DNA of 35,710 nucleotides from CAYOVG01 sp964407285 (GCA_964407285.1 CAYOVG010000024.1:1-35710), one strand, 5' to 3'. Shown: positions 1 to 9,364, counted from the stretch's first letter. Notes: generated by a model from the sequence alone, not told the origin. Numbers and translations are program-made.

Positions 1-770
1 AACAACTGGAGCGGAATGTTCATGAGGCGATCCGCGAAGCGGTACAACCCCACGGCCACGGGGCCGAAGAAGATCCCCACGATAAGTGCGTCGAAATACA
101 GTTGTACGTATTCAGCTATCTTGCCCACGAAAATCGCGGTCGCATACCCCTGCAGTTCTTTGATCGATTTCCAGGAGAAGCGCGCGCGCGGATACCATCC
201 GGTGACCCTCCAAAGCACCAGGAGCGCAATGACGGCCCTCACCACCTGTTGGCCGACGAGCGCCCAGACGCCATAGTCCAGGAACGCCATTCCCACGCCG
301 ACGAACGCCCCGATCAAAACGGACCAGTTGTCCCGGAGCGCAATGGTTCTGAAGTCCATTTTGCGGACGAATACGGCCTGTTGCACGATGATCAGGCCTT
401 TGAGTGGTATGGTCCCCGACAGTACGCATATGATGGAAGTAAGGAGCGGGATGTGGTTGACCTCGGCCCACCAGCCGCTCAGCATCATCCCGCACCCCAT
501 CCCGATGAAACTTACAGCCAGAACCAGCCAGAACACGGAATCGAGATGGATCCGTCCGATGTTTTTATTCTGGACCAGCGGCGCATCGAATCCGTACCCG
601 ACGATCATGTCTATGAATGCGATATAAACGGATGCAATGGCGACGATTCCGTAATCCTTCGGCCCGAGCAGTCGGGCCAGAATTATGGTAACCAGCGCCG
701 TCACCACCTCCCGCGTCCAGTTTGCGATGATTGTCCATTTGACTCCGGAGAGGAAGAGCTTTCGTTCCAT
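1..770 (-). CDS. Wzx-type polysaccharide flippase (partial, C-terminus outside window)
   Basis: The frame from the ATG at 770 stays open to the left edge, giving about 256 N-terminal residues. It starts MERKLFLSGVKW and contains long hydrophobic helices separated by short basic loops. Stretches such as ARLLGPKDYGIVAIAS and VGLYRFADRLMNIPLQL are typical of the polysaccharide transporter (PST/MOP) family, to which Wzx and WzxC belong. Members flip undecaprenyl-linked oligosaccharide units across the inner membrane. It is the last gene seen in the minus-strand exopolysaccharide cluster and begins 44 bases after the stop of the beta-helix gene. The ribosome binding site is weak, so the exact start is uncertain. 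A flippase is the most economical reading in this context. Confidence 0.85.
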   Translation of the reverse strand, partial: MERKLFLSGVKWTIIANWTREVVTALVTIILARLLGPKDYGIVAIASVYIAFIDMIVGYGFDAPLVQNKNIGRIHLDSVFWLVLAVSFIGMGCGMMLSGWWAEVNHIPLLTSIICVLSGTIPLKGLIIVQQAVFVRKMDFRTIALRDNWSVLIGAFVGVGMAFLDYGVWALVGQQVVRAVIALLVLWRVTGWYPRARFSWKSIKELQGYATAIFVGKIAEYVQLYFDALIVGIFFGPVAVGLYRFADRLMNIPLQL

Positions 771-814
771 GCAGCTTCTGCTCGAAGAGACCGGCGGCGC
801 GGCGCATCGGCGCC

Positions 815-2107
815 CTATTTCTTGATCCTGAGAACGGGACTGTCCAGTGGCATGGCCTCGAGAGCGCCGACAGCCCAGAGTTCGGTTTCCGACCTGGTTA
901 CGCCGACCATATCGGTGCTGATTCCGCTTATGGCGGGAGCGGTGCTTCTTGCCGGACTGGTCGTCTTCAATCTAAAGTTATTATTCAATGGATCTGCAAA
1001 CTCGGGATCTTTATTTACTATATCCTTTGGAAACTTCAGAGGATCGTATTTGCCCACATCTTTATAGAGTAGATTGTGATCCGCAATTACTTCAGCCTTA
1101 CCCCAGTAACCGGTTCCGGCATTGTAGAAAATGTTGTTCTTGATAATGCAATTCATATTACTGCCTACGCCATGATATTTAATATTGACGAATGTATTAT
1201 TATAGACTTCAACGTTCGGAATACTGCCGATACACAATCCCCATGCGCTGCTGTGAGCGAATACGTTATTCCTGAAAATAATATTGTAGCTGCTGCGATA
1301 TTTCTCGGCTTGCAGCATGGCTCCTTCGTCCATATTGTAAATGGTGTTATTTTCTATTATTACGTTTCGAACAAACAGCTTGTTGTTGTCGAAGGTCTGG
1401 AAGCCGTCGACATGCGATCCCAGTACTTCGTCACGACTGGCGGAATGAAAATAGTTGTTCCTTATCACATGATCGGAGCCGAAGAATCGCATGTAGTCGT
1501 TATCTTCGGTAGAATCCCACTTCTTCAGCCTTTCCACTTCGTTGCCGTCGACGGTAAATCCCGTTCCGTTGATGACTATCCCATACTGGCACAGAAACAG
1601 ATAGTTGTCCTGGATCTTGTTGTTCGAACCTTCCAAGGATATCCCGGAGAACGGAACATTCTTTATTCTATTTCCACTTATCGTAATATTGCTTCCTTTA
1701 CCGTAAATCCCGGCATTTCTGCCGAAAGTAACATTGTCGATCTCCATGCCTTCGATATTTATGTAATTCGCCAGTATGTAAAATCCCTTGCATACGGAAG
1801 GATTATCCAGGTCTGCTTTGAAAGTGATCGGCTTGCCCGATGACCCCGAGATTTGCACTCTTATCCTCTCACTGTATGTTCCCGGTTTTATTATTGTCGT
1901 ATCTCCGGGAGACATGGCGTTGGCGGCCTTTTGAATGGTGCACCATGGAGCTGTTTCGGTCCCCAGCCACGTATTGTTGCATGGGCGAGTATTGTCTACG
2001 TAGTAAGTGGCGCACCATCCTTCCTTCATCGGCAGCAAGCAAAAAGATATGATAACCAGTAATAAATGCCTGTAACCGTACCCGTAAACACGATTTCCCG
2101 AATTCAT
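815..2107 (-). CDS. Secreted right-handed parallel beta-helix protein
   Basis: The product has 430 residues. The N-terminus carries a basic stretch, a hydrophobic core (HLLLVIISFCLLP) and a plausible signal-peptidase site after WCA near residue 33, so export is likely. From about residue 34 the sequence ATYYVDNT...W.TIQKAANAMSPGDT looks like the DUF1565/pectate-lyase-like entry strand. It is followed by many short Asn/Gly-rich turns (NITISGNRIKNV, NKIQDNYL, VIIENNTIYN, IIFRNNVF) that stack as PbH1 coils. Proteins of this fold are polysaccharide lyases, epimerases or hydrolases; no catalytic residues can be assigned from sequence alone. Its position between the propeller gene and wzx suggests it acts on the polymer made by this cluster. 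A GGGGGAAG stretch lies before the ATG. Confidence 0.85.
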   Translation of the reverse strand: MNSGNRVYGYGYRHLLLVIISFCLLPMKEGWCATYYVDNTRPCNNTWLGTETAPWCTIQKAANAMSPGDTTIIKPGTYSERIRVQISGSSGKPITFKADLDNPSVCKGFYILANYINIEGMEIDNVTFGRNAGIYGKGSNITISGNRIKNVPFSGISLEGSNNKIQDNYLFLCQYGIVINGTGFTVDGNEVERLKKWDSTEDNDYMRFFGSDHVIRNNYFHSASRDEVLGSHVDGFQTFDNNKLFVRNVIIENNTIYNMDEGAMLQAEKYRSSYNIIFRNNVFAHSSAWGLCIGSIPNVEVYNNTFVNIKYHGVGSNMNCIIKNNIFYNAGTGYWGKAEVIADHNLLYKDVGKYDPLKFPKDIVNKDPEFADPLNNNFRLKTTSPARSTAPAISGISTDMVGVTRSETELWAVGALEAMPLDSPVLRIKK

Positions 2108-2310
2108 TTATTCTTCCCCCAATTCATGGAGATCTCTCCCGCTGGAAAGCGCCCGCTCGACGCATGGCGGAGCCATCCAGAACCCCTCACCGAATTCGGT
2201 TGAAATCATTAGCAAAATGGAGGCCATAAGGTTGACTGAATTCAAAGTATGTCACCGCATGAACCGTGTGTGGTTTTGTGCGCGAATCCGGGGCATTCTA
2301 TTTCGGATTG

Positions 2311-2336
2311 GGGGGCAAAGAGGAATCTTCGCCCCC
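2311..2336 (-). terminator. Strong hairpin downstream of the beta-propeller gene
   Basis: A stem of about 11 pairs with a four-base loop lies 34 bases after the stop at 2370. A GGGGGC arm pairs with GCCCCC and the inner arms pair as GAAGA with TCTTT. One pair is G-U only in minus-strand RNA and would be an A-C mismatch in plus-strand RNA, which points to the minus transcript. There is no clear U tract, so it may be a partial terminator or mRNA-stabilising hairpin. Confidence 0.45.
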
Positions 2337-2369
2337 TTTCTCCCATTTCCATGATGATAAGAATGGTCC

Positions 2370-3455
2370 TTAACGAGCGACCATACCCTGCGCATATATC
2401 TCGAGTGGTCCTTCAACCGTTCCAAGATCGACCAGGGAGCCTGCAATAGTGATCTTGAACATTCCCACCGTTCCCGAACCGGCATTCAGTACGTACAGGT
2501 AGCGCCCATTCGGCGTTATGTCCAAATCCACTGGAGAGTCTCCTTCCCCCGCTACTTTTTCCCGGAGGTAGAGGGCGCCGCTTCTCGGAAACAACTGGTA
2601 CGACGATAGGGTGTTACTGCCGGTGTTGGAGATGAAAACATGTCCCAGTTGATTTGCCGCGATCCAACAGCTCGCAATCTGGTCGTTTGTCACGGAGGCG
2701 CTGACCGTTTCCAGGGTGCCGTCTTCCTGTATGTCGTATGAAGATGCTGCTCCGGCGCCTGCCTCACTCACGACAAGGTGATTGTGTTTGTCGACGATGA
2801 AGCCGAAAGGCCCCGCACCTTCGGAATTGGAGATAACCGGAGTGGCGCCGGGAGTACCGTCTTCTCCAACGGAAAAGACCAGGATTTGTTGATTACCCCG
2901 GTCTGTGATGATCAGACGTTCTCCCCTGGAGTCGAAGGACACTTGGGAGAATGCGTTACCATCCAGGGTCCGGGTTGAATCGGCGATGGGAGTAAGGTCC
3001 CCGCTGTGACTCAGTGTAAAGCCGGCGATATTCGGAGAACCGTTGTTGAGCACGTAAACCAAACCATGAAAGATGGTCAGACTGGTTGGAAATACTCCAC
3101 CGGAGCTTACCTTGTCAACCAGGTCGAGACCGTCCGGGTGAATCCTGAATACCGAGATTTCATTACTGCCTGCATTGACTGCCAGGAGCCACTTCTGATC
3201 TTTGGTCATGGTAATGGATCCTTGGGACGTCAGTGGATCCAATCCTCCACCCGAGCCAAGTCCGTCGGTGGAGACAGTAGTCTCCAGATTCAGTGAACCA
3301 TTGAATTCGCGACTGAAAACGACAATTTCATTCCCGTCTGGATTGTTGGTCATGGTGTAAACCGCACCTTGTTTAAAATGAAAGGCATGGACGGGGCTTA
3401 CAGCCATGCAAACCAACATACAGGCAATAACGGTAACGAACAATCTTGTCTTCAT
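2370..3455 (-). CDS. Secreted lactonase-type seven-bladed beta-propeller protein
   Basis: Starting from the ATG at 3455 the product has 361 residues and begins with a clean signal peptide (MKTRLFVTVIACMLVCMAVSPVHA). GTG at 3464 and ATG at 3461 are possible alternatives, but the GGAG motif is best spaced (8 bases) for 3455. The body shows repeated blades with phrases like AVNAGSNEISVFRIHPDG, LIITDRGNQQILVFSV, VFISNTGSNTLSSYQL and YLYVLNAGSGTVGMFKI. These resemble the lactonase/YVTN beta-propeller family (Pfam Lactonase). Family members include cytosolic 6-phosphogluconolactonase, but this exported version is more likely a binding or structural propeller. It lies inside the exopolysaccharide cluster, downstream of the ligase-like gene. 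Its substrate is unknown. Confidence 0.85.
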   Translation of the reverse strand: MKTRLFVTVIACMLVCMAVSPVHAFHFKQGAVYTMTNNPDGNEIVVFSREFNGSLNLETTVSTDGLGSGGGLDPLTSQGSITMTKDQKWLLAVNAGSNEISVFRIHPDGLDLVDKVSSGGVFPTSLTIFHGLVYVLNNGSPNIAGFTLSHSGDLTPIADSTRTLDGNAFSQVSFDSRGERLIITDRGNQQILVFSVGEDGTPGATPVISNSEGAGPFGFIVDKHNHLVVSEAGAGAASSYDIQEDGTLETVSASVTNDQIASCWIAANQLGHVFISNTGSNTLSSYQLFPRSGALYLREKVAGEGDSPVDLDITPNGRYLYVLNAGSGTVGMFKITIAGSLVDLGTVEGPLEIYAQGMVAR

Positions 3456-3586
3456 TTTCATCACTCCGTTTGTTGTGGGGCTCGATACGCAAATTCGAAT
3501 GCGCCGGCTCGCCTTGCCCGGACTTTTCTCACGGTTCTTCTGTCGGTTTCTCCTTTCGTTTTAGGGTTCATTCATCGTCTGTCGGT

Positions 3587-4969
3587 TCAACCCGACGCTG
3601 TTGGGACACTCGAAGTCTCTTCATCGTCGTGGCGGAACTCCCCGTAAACCGGGTCGGGATCATATTCCACAAGGTACAGTTCGCTATCTTCCAGCAAAGA
3701 TCTGGTGGATCCGATGAATGCCATGGTCATGTAAAAAAACAGGATCATCTGATCGAAATAGGCCACGGAAAGGAACGAGACGGCATGGGCGAAAAGCGTC
3801 GTTCCGATGCCCCACATGAATAGCGCCGTGGGTGGAGTGAATGTCTCCAGCATGCGCTCGTTTTTCCCCACCGACCGCAGAGCTGTTGCGATGGTGAGAA
3901 TGAACAGGAACATTCTCGGCAATCCGCCATTGACGCCTTCACCGATGTATTGATTGGTGATATCCACCATATCCGGATTGATGCGGAGGCTGAATTGAAT
4001 CCAGTGGGCGGTGTAGGTGGTTCCGATCAACCACCATTCGTCAAGGTGCTTCACGGCCTGATCGATGAGGTTGGCCCTGTGCCATCCGGTCGAACCGGAA
4101 AAAACGCTCGCCCGAGCCATCAGGAACCACACCGGAGCTTTCATGACCATGTGGAGGAGCAGTATGGCCGCGAAAATACCCCAGGTGATCAGGCGCATGT
4201 ACCTTCTGACATACCAGGCAAGCATGCCCGTGATTCCCAATAGAAGGGCCAGGGCGGGACCGCTCGATGCGGAACTGACCGTTACCACCACGCCGGCGAC
4301 GATTCCCGATATGAGAAGGAGCTTGTTTCTCCTTGAACTTATGAGCAGGCTCAGGAGCAGGGGAATTGAAGTCGCTCCGAAAGTGCCCGCCAGTATCGGA
4401 TGCCGGAAGGGGCCCTGGGCGCGCAGACTGCCCTCTCTTTCGGCCACGGATTCCGGAATTCCCCCGAAGATCGAGAACATGTTGTTGCCCGTAAGTTTCT
4501 CGTGCACCATCACAACCGCAAGCGGCATCATCGCGAAGGCGATGACCTTTATCGTATTCTCGATATCTTCGAAATCCTGTATCAGGATTCGGAAAAGAAA
4601 ATATATCCCGATGACATTATAGGCAAAGCCCATTTGGTTCACTACTGAACCAAACGTATGCCATAGGATGACGTAAAACGCAGCGCCCACGAACGTGTAC
4701 GCCAGGATTGCCTTATCGATACCGTTCAACCGTGAAGATAGTCTTTCACCTCTGATTATGATTCTAATCCACCCGGCAAGCACGATTATCCTCATGACCG
4801 AGAAGTTGAACCCTGCTATGACGACTTGCTGCTGGATCGTCATAAAACACGAAGCGAAGACCAACGGCACAGTCGCGAACCGGCGCGGCAGCACCAGCAT
4901 CAGGACGCCCATCGCCAGGGTGAAGAGCAGACCTATTGGATTTAGATTTCCACTGTCGCCGGTTTCCAT
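3587..4969 (-). CDS. O-antigen ligase/polymerase-like membrane protein (Wzy_C family)
   Basis: The ATG at 4969 lies one base after the stop of the upstream glycosyltransferase, giving 460 residues; in-frame codons further upstream lie inside that gene. The protein is a string of about ten to twelve hydrophobic segments with a larger periplasmic loop. It has the family-like stretch GSLRAQGPFRHPILAGTFGA, and the conserved Arg, Gly and His resemble the O-antigen ligase/Wzy_C domain. Members either polymerise lipid-linked repeat units (Wzy) or transfer the finished chain to an acceptor (WaaL-like). With Wzx and Wzz also encoded here, a Wzy polymerase role is reasonable, but sequence alone does not separate the two. 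The C-terminal tail is acidic and hydrophilic. Confidence 0.88.
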   Translation of the reverse strand: METGDSGNLNPIGLLFTLAMGVLMLVLPRRFATVPLVFASCFMTIQQQVVIAGFNFSVMRIIVLAGWIRIIIRGERLSSRLNGIDKAILAYTFVGAAFYVILWHTFGSVVNQMGFAYNVIGIYFLFRILIQDFEDIENTIKVIAFAMMPLAVVMVHEKLTGNNMFSIFGGIPESVAEREGSLRAQGPFRHPILAGTFGATSIPLLLSLLISSRRNKLLLISGIVAGVVVTVSSASSGPALALLLGITGMLAWYVRRYMRLITWGIFAAILLLHMVMKAPVWFLMARASVFSGSTGWHRANLIDQAVKHLDEWWLIGTTYTAHWIQFSLRINPDMVDITNQYIGEGVNGGLPRMFLFILTIATALRSVGKNERMLETFTPPTALFMWGIGTTLFAHAVSFLSVAYFDQMILFFYMTMAFIGSTRSLLEDSELYLVEYDPDPVYGEFRHDDEETSSVPTASG

Positions 4970-4970
4970 C

Positions 4971-6239
4971 TCAGGCTTCCATTTTCCGCACCTGAACGGA
5001 CGACCTGCACGTTGCGCGCGTGACGGCGATATTGCTATTACGTCGTTCGGGCTGGGGGGACATCGATTCGGACAAAACGCTCCGGTACGCATCGAGAAGC
5101 GCCTCGCCGGCCCGGGCCCAGGTGTATTGCGGCGCTCTGCTCAGTCCGACGGTGCGCAATCTTTCCAGGAGATCGCGATCTTCATGCAGCATGGTGATGT
5201 GCCTGGTGAGAGCATCGACGTCTCCCATGCGGTGTACGAGTCCGTTTTCCATGTGCTTGCTGATTTCCGCGCAGTTTTCCGAAACGAGAGGGACACACCC
5301 GCTCCCCACGGCTTCGGCGATCGCCAGGCTGAATCCCTCCTCGAGGCTGGGAAGGACCATGATATCGCTCTTTCGCATCAGTTCGGGCACGTCGTTCCGA
5401 TGTCCCAGCACCTTGATGCTGGGATGGGACAGCATGGGAGCGAGTTTTGCCGCGTACTCCGGCACGAAGTCGCCTGCGATCAGGAAAGTCCCGTCATGGT
5501 GGGCCGGTGACCGCAGCCAGGCTTCCAGCGCATAATGGAGCCCTTTTCTGACCGCGCACACTCCGACGGAGATCATCGTCAACCCCTTGTTTCGCTCTCT
5601 CGGGGCCGTATCCGGGTAGTACCGTGTCTCATCGAAGCCGTAGCGGTGCCGCGCCAGCTTGGCGGCGGGATAACCCTCATCGAGGAAAGTGCGGGCGACG
5701 AACTCGGATGGGCAGAGAAGGCGGTCGGCAAGGCGGTACTCCTCTTCCTCCCTGCGAAGCACTTCCGCATTGTAGGCATGTTCGTGCCCGCGCGGCAGAG
5801 TCACTCCAAGACGCTCGCATTCCTTCCGGACTATGTCGTAAGCGAACCTCGTGTGGGCGTTGGGTCTTTCCAGTACCGTGGGAATTCCCAGCCTGGCGGC
5901 CGTCTTCAACGTCTGCGCGGCAGCCGTGGGCCAGGTATGGACGATGTCGATTTTTCCCGCCAGCCTCTCGATCCTCCGCGCTACGATCCTGTCGTGCAGC
6001 GCACACGCGCGCAAAGAGCCGAAGACCTTGTAAAGAATCCTGAATTTTCCCCATGCGAGTGTCGGGTGCACTCGAATGCCGGGAGGCAACGGTCTGTGAA
6101 GGACACCGGGAAAGACCAGCACCTCCGCCCCCGCGGCCGACAGCCCGTTGACCTGTTCCCATGCCGTATGGCATATTCTTGCCGCTCCCAGTTTATGTGG
6201 AAAGCTGTACAATACCCGAATTCGCTCGTGTCGAGACAT
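4971..6239 (-). CDS. GT4-family glycosyltransferase
   Basis: The product has 422 residues with a GT-B layout. The N-terminal half begins RIRVLYSFPHKLGAARI and includes DIVHTWPTAAAQ. The C-terminal half carries the nucleotide-sugar binding region MISVGVCAVRKGLHYALEAW and the EX7E signature within LEEGFSLAIAEAVGSG. This places it in CAZy family GT4 (retaining). It likely adds one sugar to the lipid-linked repeat unit on the cytoplasmic face. GGAG lies 7 bases before the ATG. The last 40 or so residues are polar, arginine-rich and unlike the core domain. The stop almost touches the start of the ligase-like gene, indicating co-transcription. Donor and acceptor sugars cannot be predicted. Confidence 0.9.
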   Translation of the reverse strand: MSRHERIRVLYSFPHKLGAARICHTAWEQVNGLSAAGAEVLVFPGVLHRPLPPGIRVHPTLAWGKFRILYKVFGSLRACALHDRIVARRIERLAGKIDIVHTWPTAAAQTLKTAARLGIPTVLERPNAHTRFAYDIVRKECERLGVTLPRGHEHAYNAEVLRREEEEYRLADRLLCPSEFVARTFLDEGYPAAKLARHRYGFDETRYYPDTAPRERNKGLTMISVGVCAVRKGLHYALEAWLRSPAHHDGTFLIAGDFVPEYAAKLAPMLSHPSIKVLGHRNDVPELMRKSDIMVLPSLEEGFSLAIAEAVGSGCVPLVSENCAEISKHMENGLVHRMGDVDALTRHITMLHEDRDLLERLRTVGLSRAPQYTWARAGEALLDAYRSVLSESMSPQPERRNSNIAVTRATCRSSVQVRKMEA

Positions 6240-6320
6240 GGCGTTTCTCCAAATGTCGAAAGTAACTCATCTAAAATACAGGCATTATGGATGTCGTATA
6301 GTGAATGGCGTGGCGTGTGG

Positions 6321-6399
6321 GAACGAAATTCGGAATCCAAGGGCGCATGCCGGAGTCATGGACTGCCGGGTCCCGAAATCCGAACCCCGCAATCTGCAG
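6321..6399 (-). repeat. Degenerate heptad-like repeat at the 3' end of asnB
   Basis: On the minus strand the end of asnB and the following bases read as loosely repeated 7-mers (AGATTGC, GGGGTTC, GGATTTC, then TGGATTC and CGAATTT further on). The plus-strand pair CGAAATTCGGAATCC and CGAAATCCGAACCCC shows the same relation. The pattern resembles the longer array between narH and narJ. It encodes the last residues of AsnB, which look non-domain. Confidence 0.4.
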
Positions 6400-8335
6400 T
6401 CTCGCTCAACCTGGAGCGGTTCTCCCGGCTGTCCGCGGGCGAATTTCGATCTCGGTCTATGAAGAGTCTGAACCATAATTCGAGGACCAAGAGCGAGAAG
6501 ATCTCCTTCGAGTAATCACTGCCGTTGGAATTGGCGCGAAGCAGCCTCTCCACCGTCTCTTTCCGGAAGTAGCCCCGCGATTGCGACCTGTCGTCCAAAA
6601 GGACCTCGCGTATGAATTCCAGGGACCCGTTGCGTATCCAGGTATTGTACGGCACCGGAAACCCCGCTTTTTTCCTCTTGATGATTTCTTGCGGGATACT
6701 GTCGCCCAGGGTCTCCTTGAGAATGTGTTTCATCGAGAAGCCATGCACCTTGTAGCTCGACGGAAGCGATGCCGCGAATTCGAGGATCTCATGGTCCAGA
6801 AGGGGAACGCGCAGTTCCACCGAGTTGGCCATCGTCATCTTGTCCGCTTTTACCAGGAGATCGTCGGGGAGCCAGGATTTGGTGTCGATATAGAGCATTC
6901 TGTCGAGAAGGTCTCGAGACGGCAACTGCTCCAGCAAAGCGGTGGTCGGTCGGATGGAGTGAACTTTGTCGATGGCCGACAGGAAATCTTTCGTATACAG
7001 TTCCGCGTTGCTCCGATTGAAGAAGCTGTACGGGTTCGACGTTCTGCTGAGATAGTAGCTGTCGAAGGGTACGCTCATGAGCGGTGCGTATTTCTGAATC
7101 CTTCGGGTGGCTTTGAGGCTCCCCATGGCGTCGAAGAGCGCCGTTCCCAGTTTTGCGAACGGTCCGATGGCCTTCTTGAGCCGCTCGAACCACAGCAGGT
7201 TACGGTAGTTGGAGTACCCCGCGAACGCTTCGTCTCCTCCTTCGCCGGAGATCAGGACCTTCACGTGTCCGCTCGCCAGCCGGGAAACGTAGTACAGGGC
7301 CACCGCGGGCGGTTCGCATACGGGTTCCTCCATGTGCCACACGTATTTGGGCATGAAGTCGGCGAAGTCCCGCGCCGTGATGGTCATATCGTAGTGCTTC
7401 GTTCCGAACCTTCGGGCCGCCAGGCGTGCGTATTCCCTTTCGTCGGCGAAACCGGCGTTTTCGAAACCGACGGTGAATGTGCTTACGTCCTTGTCCGTCT
7501 CATGGACCGCGTAGCTCAGCATGGCGGTGGAATCGACCCCGCCGCTCAGCAGCAGACCCACCGGCACATCGCTTATCATGTGCAGCCTGACGCTTTCCCG
7601 AAGCAGTTCCCCGAGTCTTTCCTTCGCTTCCGCGAACCCTCGGGGTGTCTTCGTCTCGGGAAAATCCAGGTCCCAATACTCGTTGATGGAAATGTTCCCG
7701 TCTTTCCACAACAGGAAGTGGCCCGGAGGCAGCTTGTGGATGCCCTTTATGAGGGTTTCGTCTCCCGGAAGGTAGAGATAGGTGAGAAACCTGTCGACCA
7801 AGGGATAGTTCAATTCCGCGGCGACGGCGGGGTCCTCGATAAGCGCTTTCAGTTCGGAGGCGAAAGACAGGTCTCCGCCCGAGGCCCGGTAGTACAGGGG
7901 CTTGATGCCCACTCTGTCTCTCGCCGCCAGGAGCCGGCGCTCCTTTTCATCCCAGATGGCGAACGCAAACATGCCCCTCAGTTTTTGAAGGAAATCCACG
8001 CCGTACTCTTCATAGGCATGCACGAGCACTTCCGTGTCCGTTTTGGTCCGGAAGATGTGGCCGCGCCCGACGAGGTCTTCCCTCAGCGCGAGGTAGTTGT
8101 ATATCTCGCCGTTGAACACCACCCGGATGGTCTCGTCCTCGTTCGAAACGGGTTGTTTGCCGTTGTTCAGATCGATGATGGAGAGTCGACGATGCCCCAA
8201 CGCCACGTTCCTCGAAACGTAGACGCCCTCGTCATCCGGTCCCCTGTGGCGCATTACCGACATCATCCGGTCGAGCGCGGACAAATCGGCCGGATCGAGG
8301 CCTCCCTGAGTCGCTTTTCCGCAAATTGCGCACAT
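6356..8335 (-). CDS. asnB: Glutamine-hydrolysing asparagine synthetase-type amidotransferase
   Basis: The product has 659 residues. The class II glutamine amidotransferase domain (about 1-190) has the nucleophile Cys2 exposed after Met removal (MCAICGK), with Arg50, Asn75 (FNGEIYN) and Asp100 in the expected places. The C-terminal ATP-pyrophosphatase domain carries the P-loop SGGVDS at 264-269 and the downstream SGEGGDEAFAGY motif. The family makes asparagine from aspartate, glutamine and ATP. In polysaccharide clusters, homologues can instead amidate the carboxylate of a uronic acid. The neighbouring diamino-sugar genes make that second role attractive here, though it is inference. AAGGAG lies 7 bases before the ATG. 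The final 25 or so residues are encoded by repeat-like DNA and probably lie outside the fold. Confidence 0.93.
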   Translation of the reverse strand: MCAICGKATQGGLDPADLSALDRMMSVMRHRGPDDEGVYVSRNVALGHRRLSIIDLNNGKQPVSNEDETIRVVFNGEIYNYLALREDLVGRGHIFRTKTDTEVLVHAYEEYGVDFLQKLRGMFAFAIWDEKERRLLAARDRVGIKPLYYRASGGDLSFASELKALIEDPAVAAELNYPLVDRFLTYLYLPGDETLIKGIHKLPPGHFLLWKDGNISINEYWDLDFPETKTPRGFAEAKERLGELLRESVRLHMISDVPVGLLLSGGVDSTAMLSYAVHETDKDVSTFTVGFENAGFADEREYARLAARRFGTKHYDMTITARDFADFMPKYVWHMEEPVCEPPAVALYYVSRLASGHVKVLISGEGGDEAFAGYSNYRNLLWFERLKKAIGPFAKLGTALFDAMGSLKATRRIQKYAPLMSVPFDSYYLSRTSNPYSFFNRSNAELYTKDFLSAIDKVHSIRPTTALLEQLPSRDLLDRMLYIDTKSWLPDDLLVKADKMTMANSVELRVPLLDHEILEFAASLPSSYKVHGFSMKHILKETLGDSIPQEIIKRKKAGFPVPYNTWIRNGSLEFIREVLLDDRSQSRGYFRKETVERLLRANSNGSDYSKEIFSLLVLELWFRLFIDRDRNSPADSRENRSRLSETADCGVRISGPGSP

Positions 8336-8353
8336 GCCCGTGCTCCTTTTCTC

Positions 8354-9364
8354 TCATTCTTCCGAGTACGACGCCTTGGGAACCAGGGGCGATCTTTCGC
8401 CTCGCGGCGCCATGCCGCCCATCCCTCGTGGCTCCATCCCCAACGACCATCTCAAGATGGCGTCCCACTTATCGAACGTCTTCTCGAAGTAGACGCTTCC
8501 GCCCCGGTCGCGCTTCATGAGGACGCGCATGATCAGCATTCTCGGGACCGCCGCAACGGCCATGGACAGCCTGTACAAACGGGCCGCGCTCCTGCCTTTC
8601 CTCATGTGGAAGAAGGTATGGATGGACTGCCTCATCCATACGGCGCTCGTGTGGCTGACCACGGTCCTCTTGCTGCTTCCTCCCCCATGGTGAATGATGA
8701 CCGCATCGTTCACATGGTAGACTCTGAATCCGGCATGAAGCAGCTTGTAGCAAAGATCTATGTCTTCCGTGTACATGAAGTAATCTTCGGTAAACCGGCC
8801 CACCCGTTCGAACAAGTCGCGCTTCACCATGACGGCGGCGCCGGAAACGACCTCCACCTGCTCGGGCCTGCCCGAGTTCTGAAACAGCGCGCTCTTGCCC
8901 CACAGCTTCAAATCCCGGGTCCTTGCCTTCAGAATGCCTATGTTCAACATCTGGTTCAGGAGTGTGGGAAATGGTTGAACGCAACTCGTTTGAAGGGTCC
9001 GGTCGGAGTTCAGGAGTCTGCATCCCACCGCGCCCGCGCCCGGCAAGGAATGCAAATGGCCGTGCATGACCTTTATGGCGTCTCCGACGATTACCGTATC
9101 GGGATTCAGGAACAGGACGGCGTCTCCGGTCGAGTGCTCGAACGCCGCATTGTTGGCTCCCGCGAACCCCAGGTTTTTGTCGCTTTGGACAAAACGGACC
9201 CGCGGAAATTCCTTGCCGACCATCTCTGCCGAGCCGTCGTACGAGGCGTTGTCTATCACTATTACCTCAAAACCGGGGCCATCCGTGTTTTCGTGGATGC
9301 TGCTCAGGCATTTCCCGAGATAATCCGACGAATTCCAGTTCACGATGATTATGGAAATATCCAT
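8354..9364 (-). CDS. GT2-family glycosyltransferase (WbbL/rhamnosyltransferase-like)
   Basis: The start is set at the ATG at 9364. It overlaps the upstream stop in TAATG and has GGAGG 8 bases before it, giving 336 residues. The GT-A domain opens MDISIIIVNWNSSDYLGKC, followed by IDNASYDGSAEM and FLNPDTVI in place of a canonical DXD. Next comes the acceptor-side acidic motif MYTEDIDLCYK, typical of WbbL-like inverting transferases. After residue 240 or so there is a basic amphipathic region that may bind the membrane. It would add a sugar, often rhamnose in related enzymes, to the growing repeat unit. It is followed 18 bases later by asnB. Sugar specificity cannot be read from sequence. Confidence 0.9.
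   Translation of the reverse strand: MDISIIIVNWNSSDYLGKCLSSIHENTDGPGFEVIVIDNASYDGSAEMVGKEFPRVRFVQSDKNLGFAGANNAAFEHSTGDAVLFLNPDTVIVGDAIKVMHGHLHSLPGAGAVGCRLLNSDRTLQTSCVQPFPTLLNQMLNIGILKARTRDLKLWGKSALFQNSGRPEQVEVVSGAAVMVKRDLFERVGRFTEDYFMYTEDIDLCYKLLHAGFRVYHVNDAVIIHHGGGSSKRTVVSHTSAVWMRQSIHTFFHMRKGRSAARLYRLSMAVAAVPRMLIMRVLMKRDRGGSVYFEKTFDKWDAILRWSLGMEPRGMGGMAPRGERSPLVPKASYSEE

Noticed and set aside
1076..1843. A 255-codon plus-strand frame
   Set aside because: It is the mirror of the beta-helix repeats on the minus strand, whose product has a signal peptide and regular coils.
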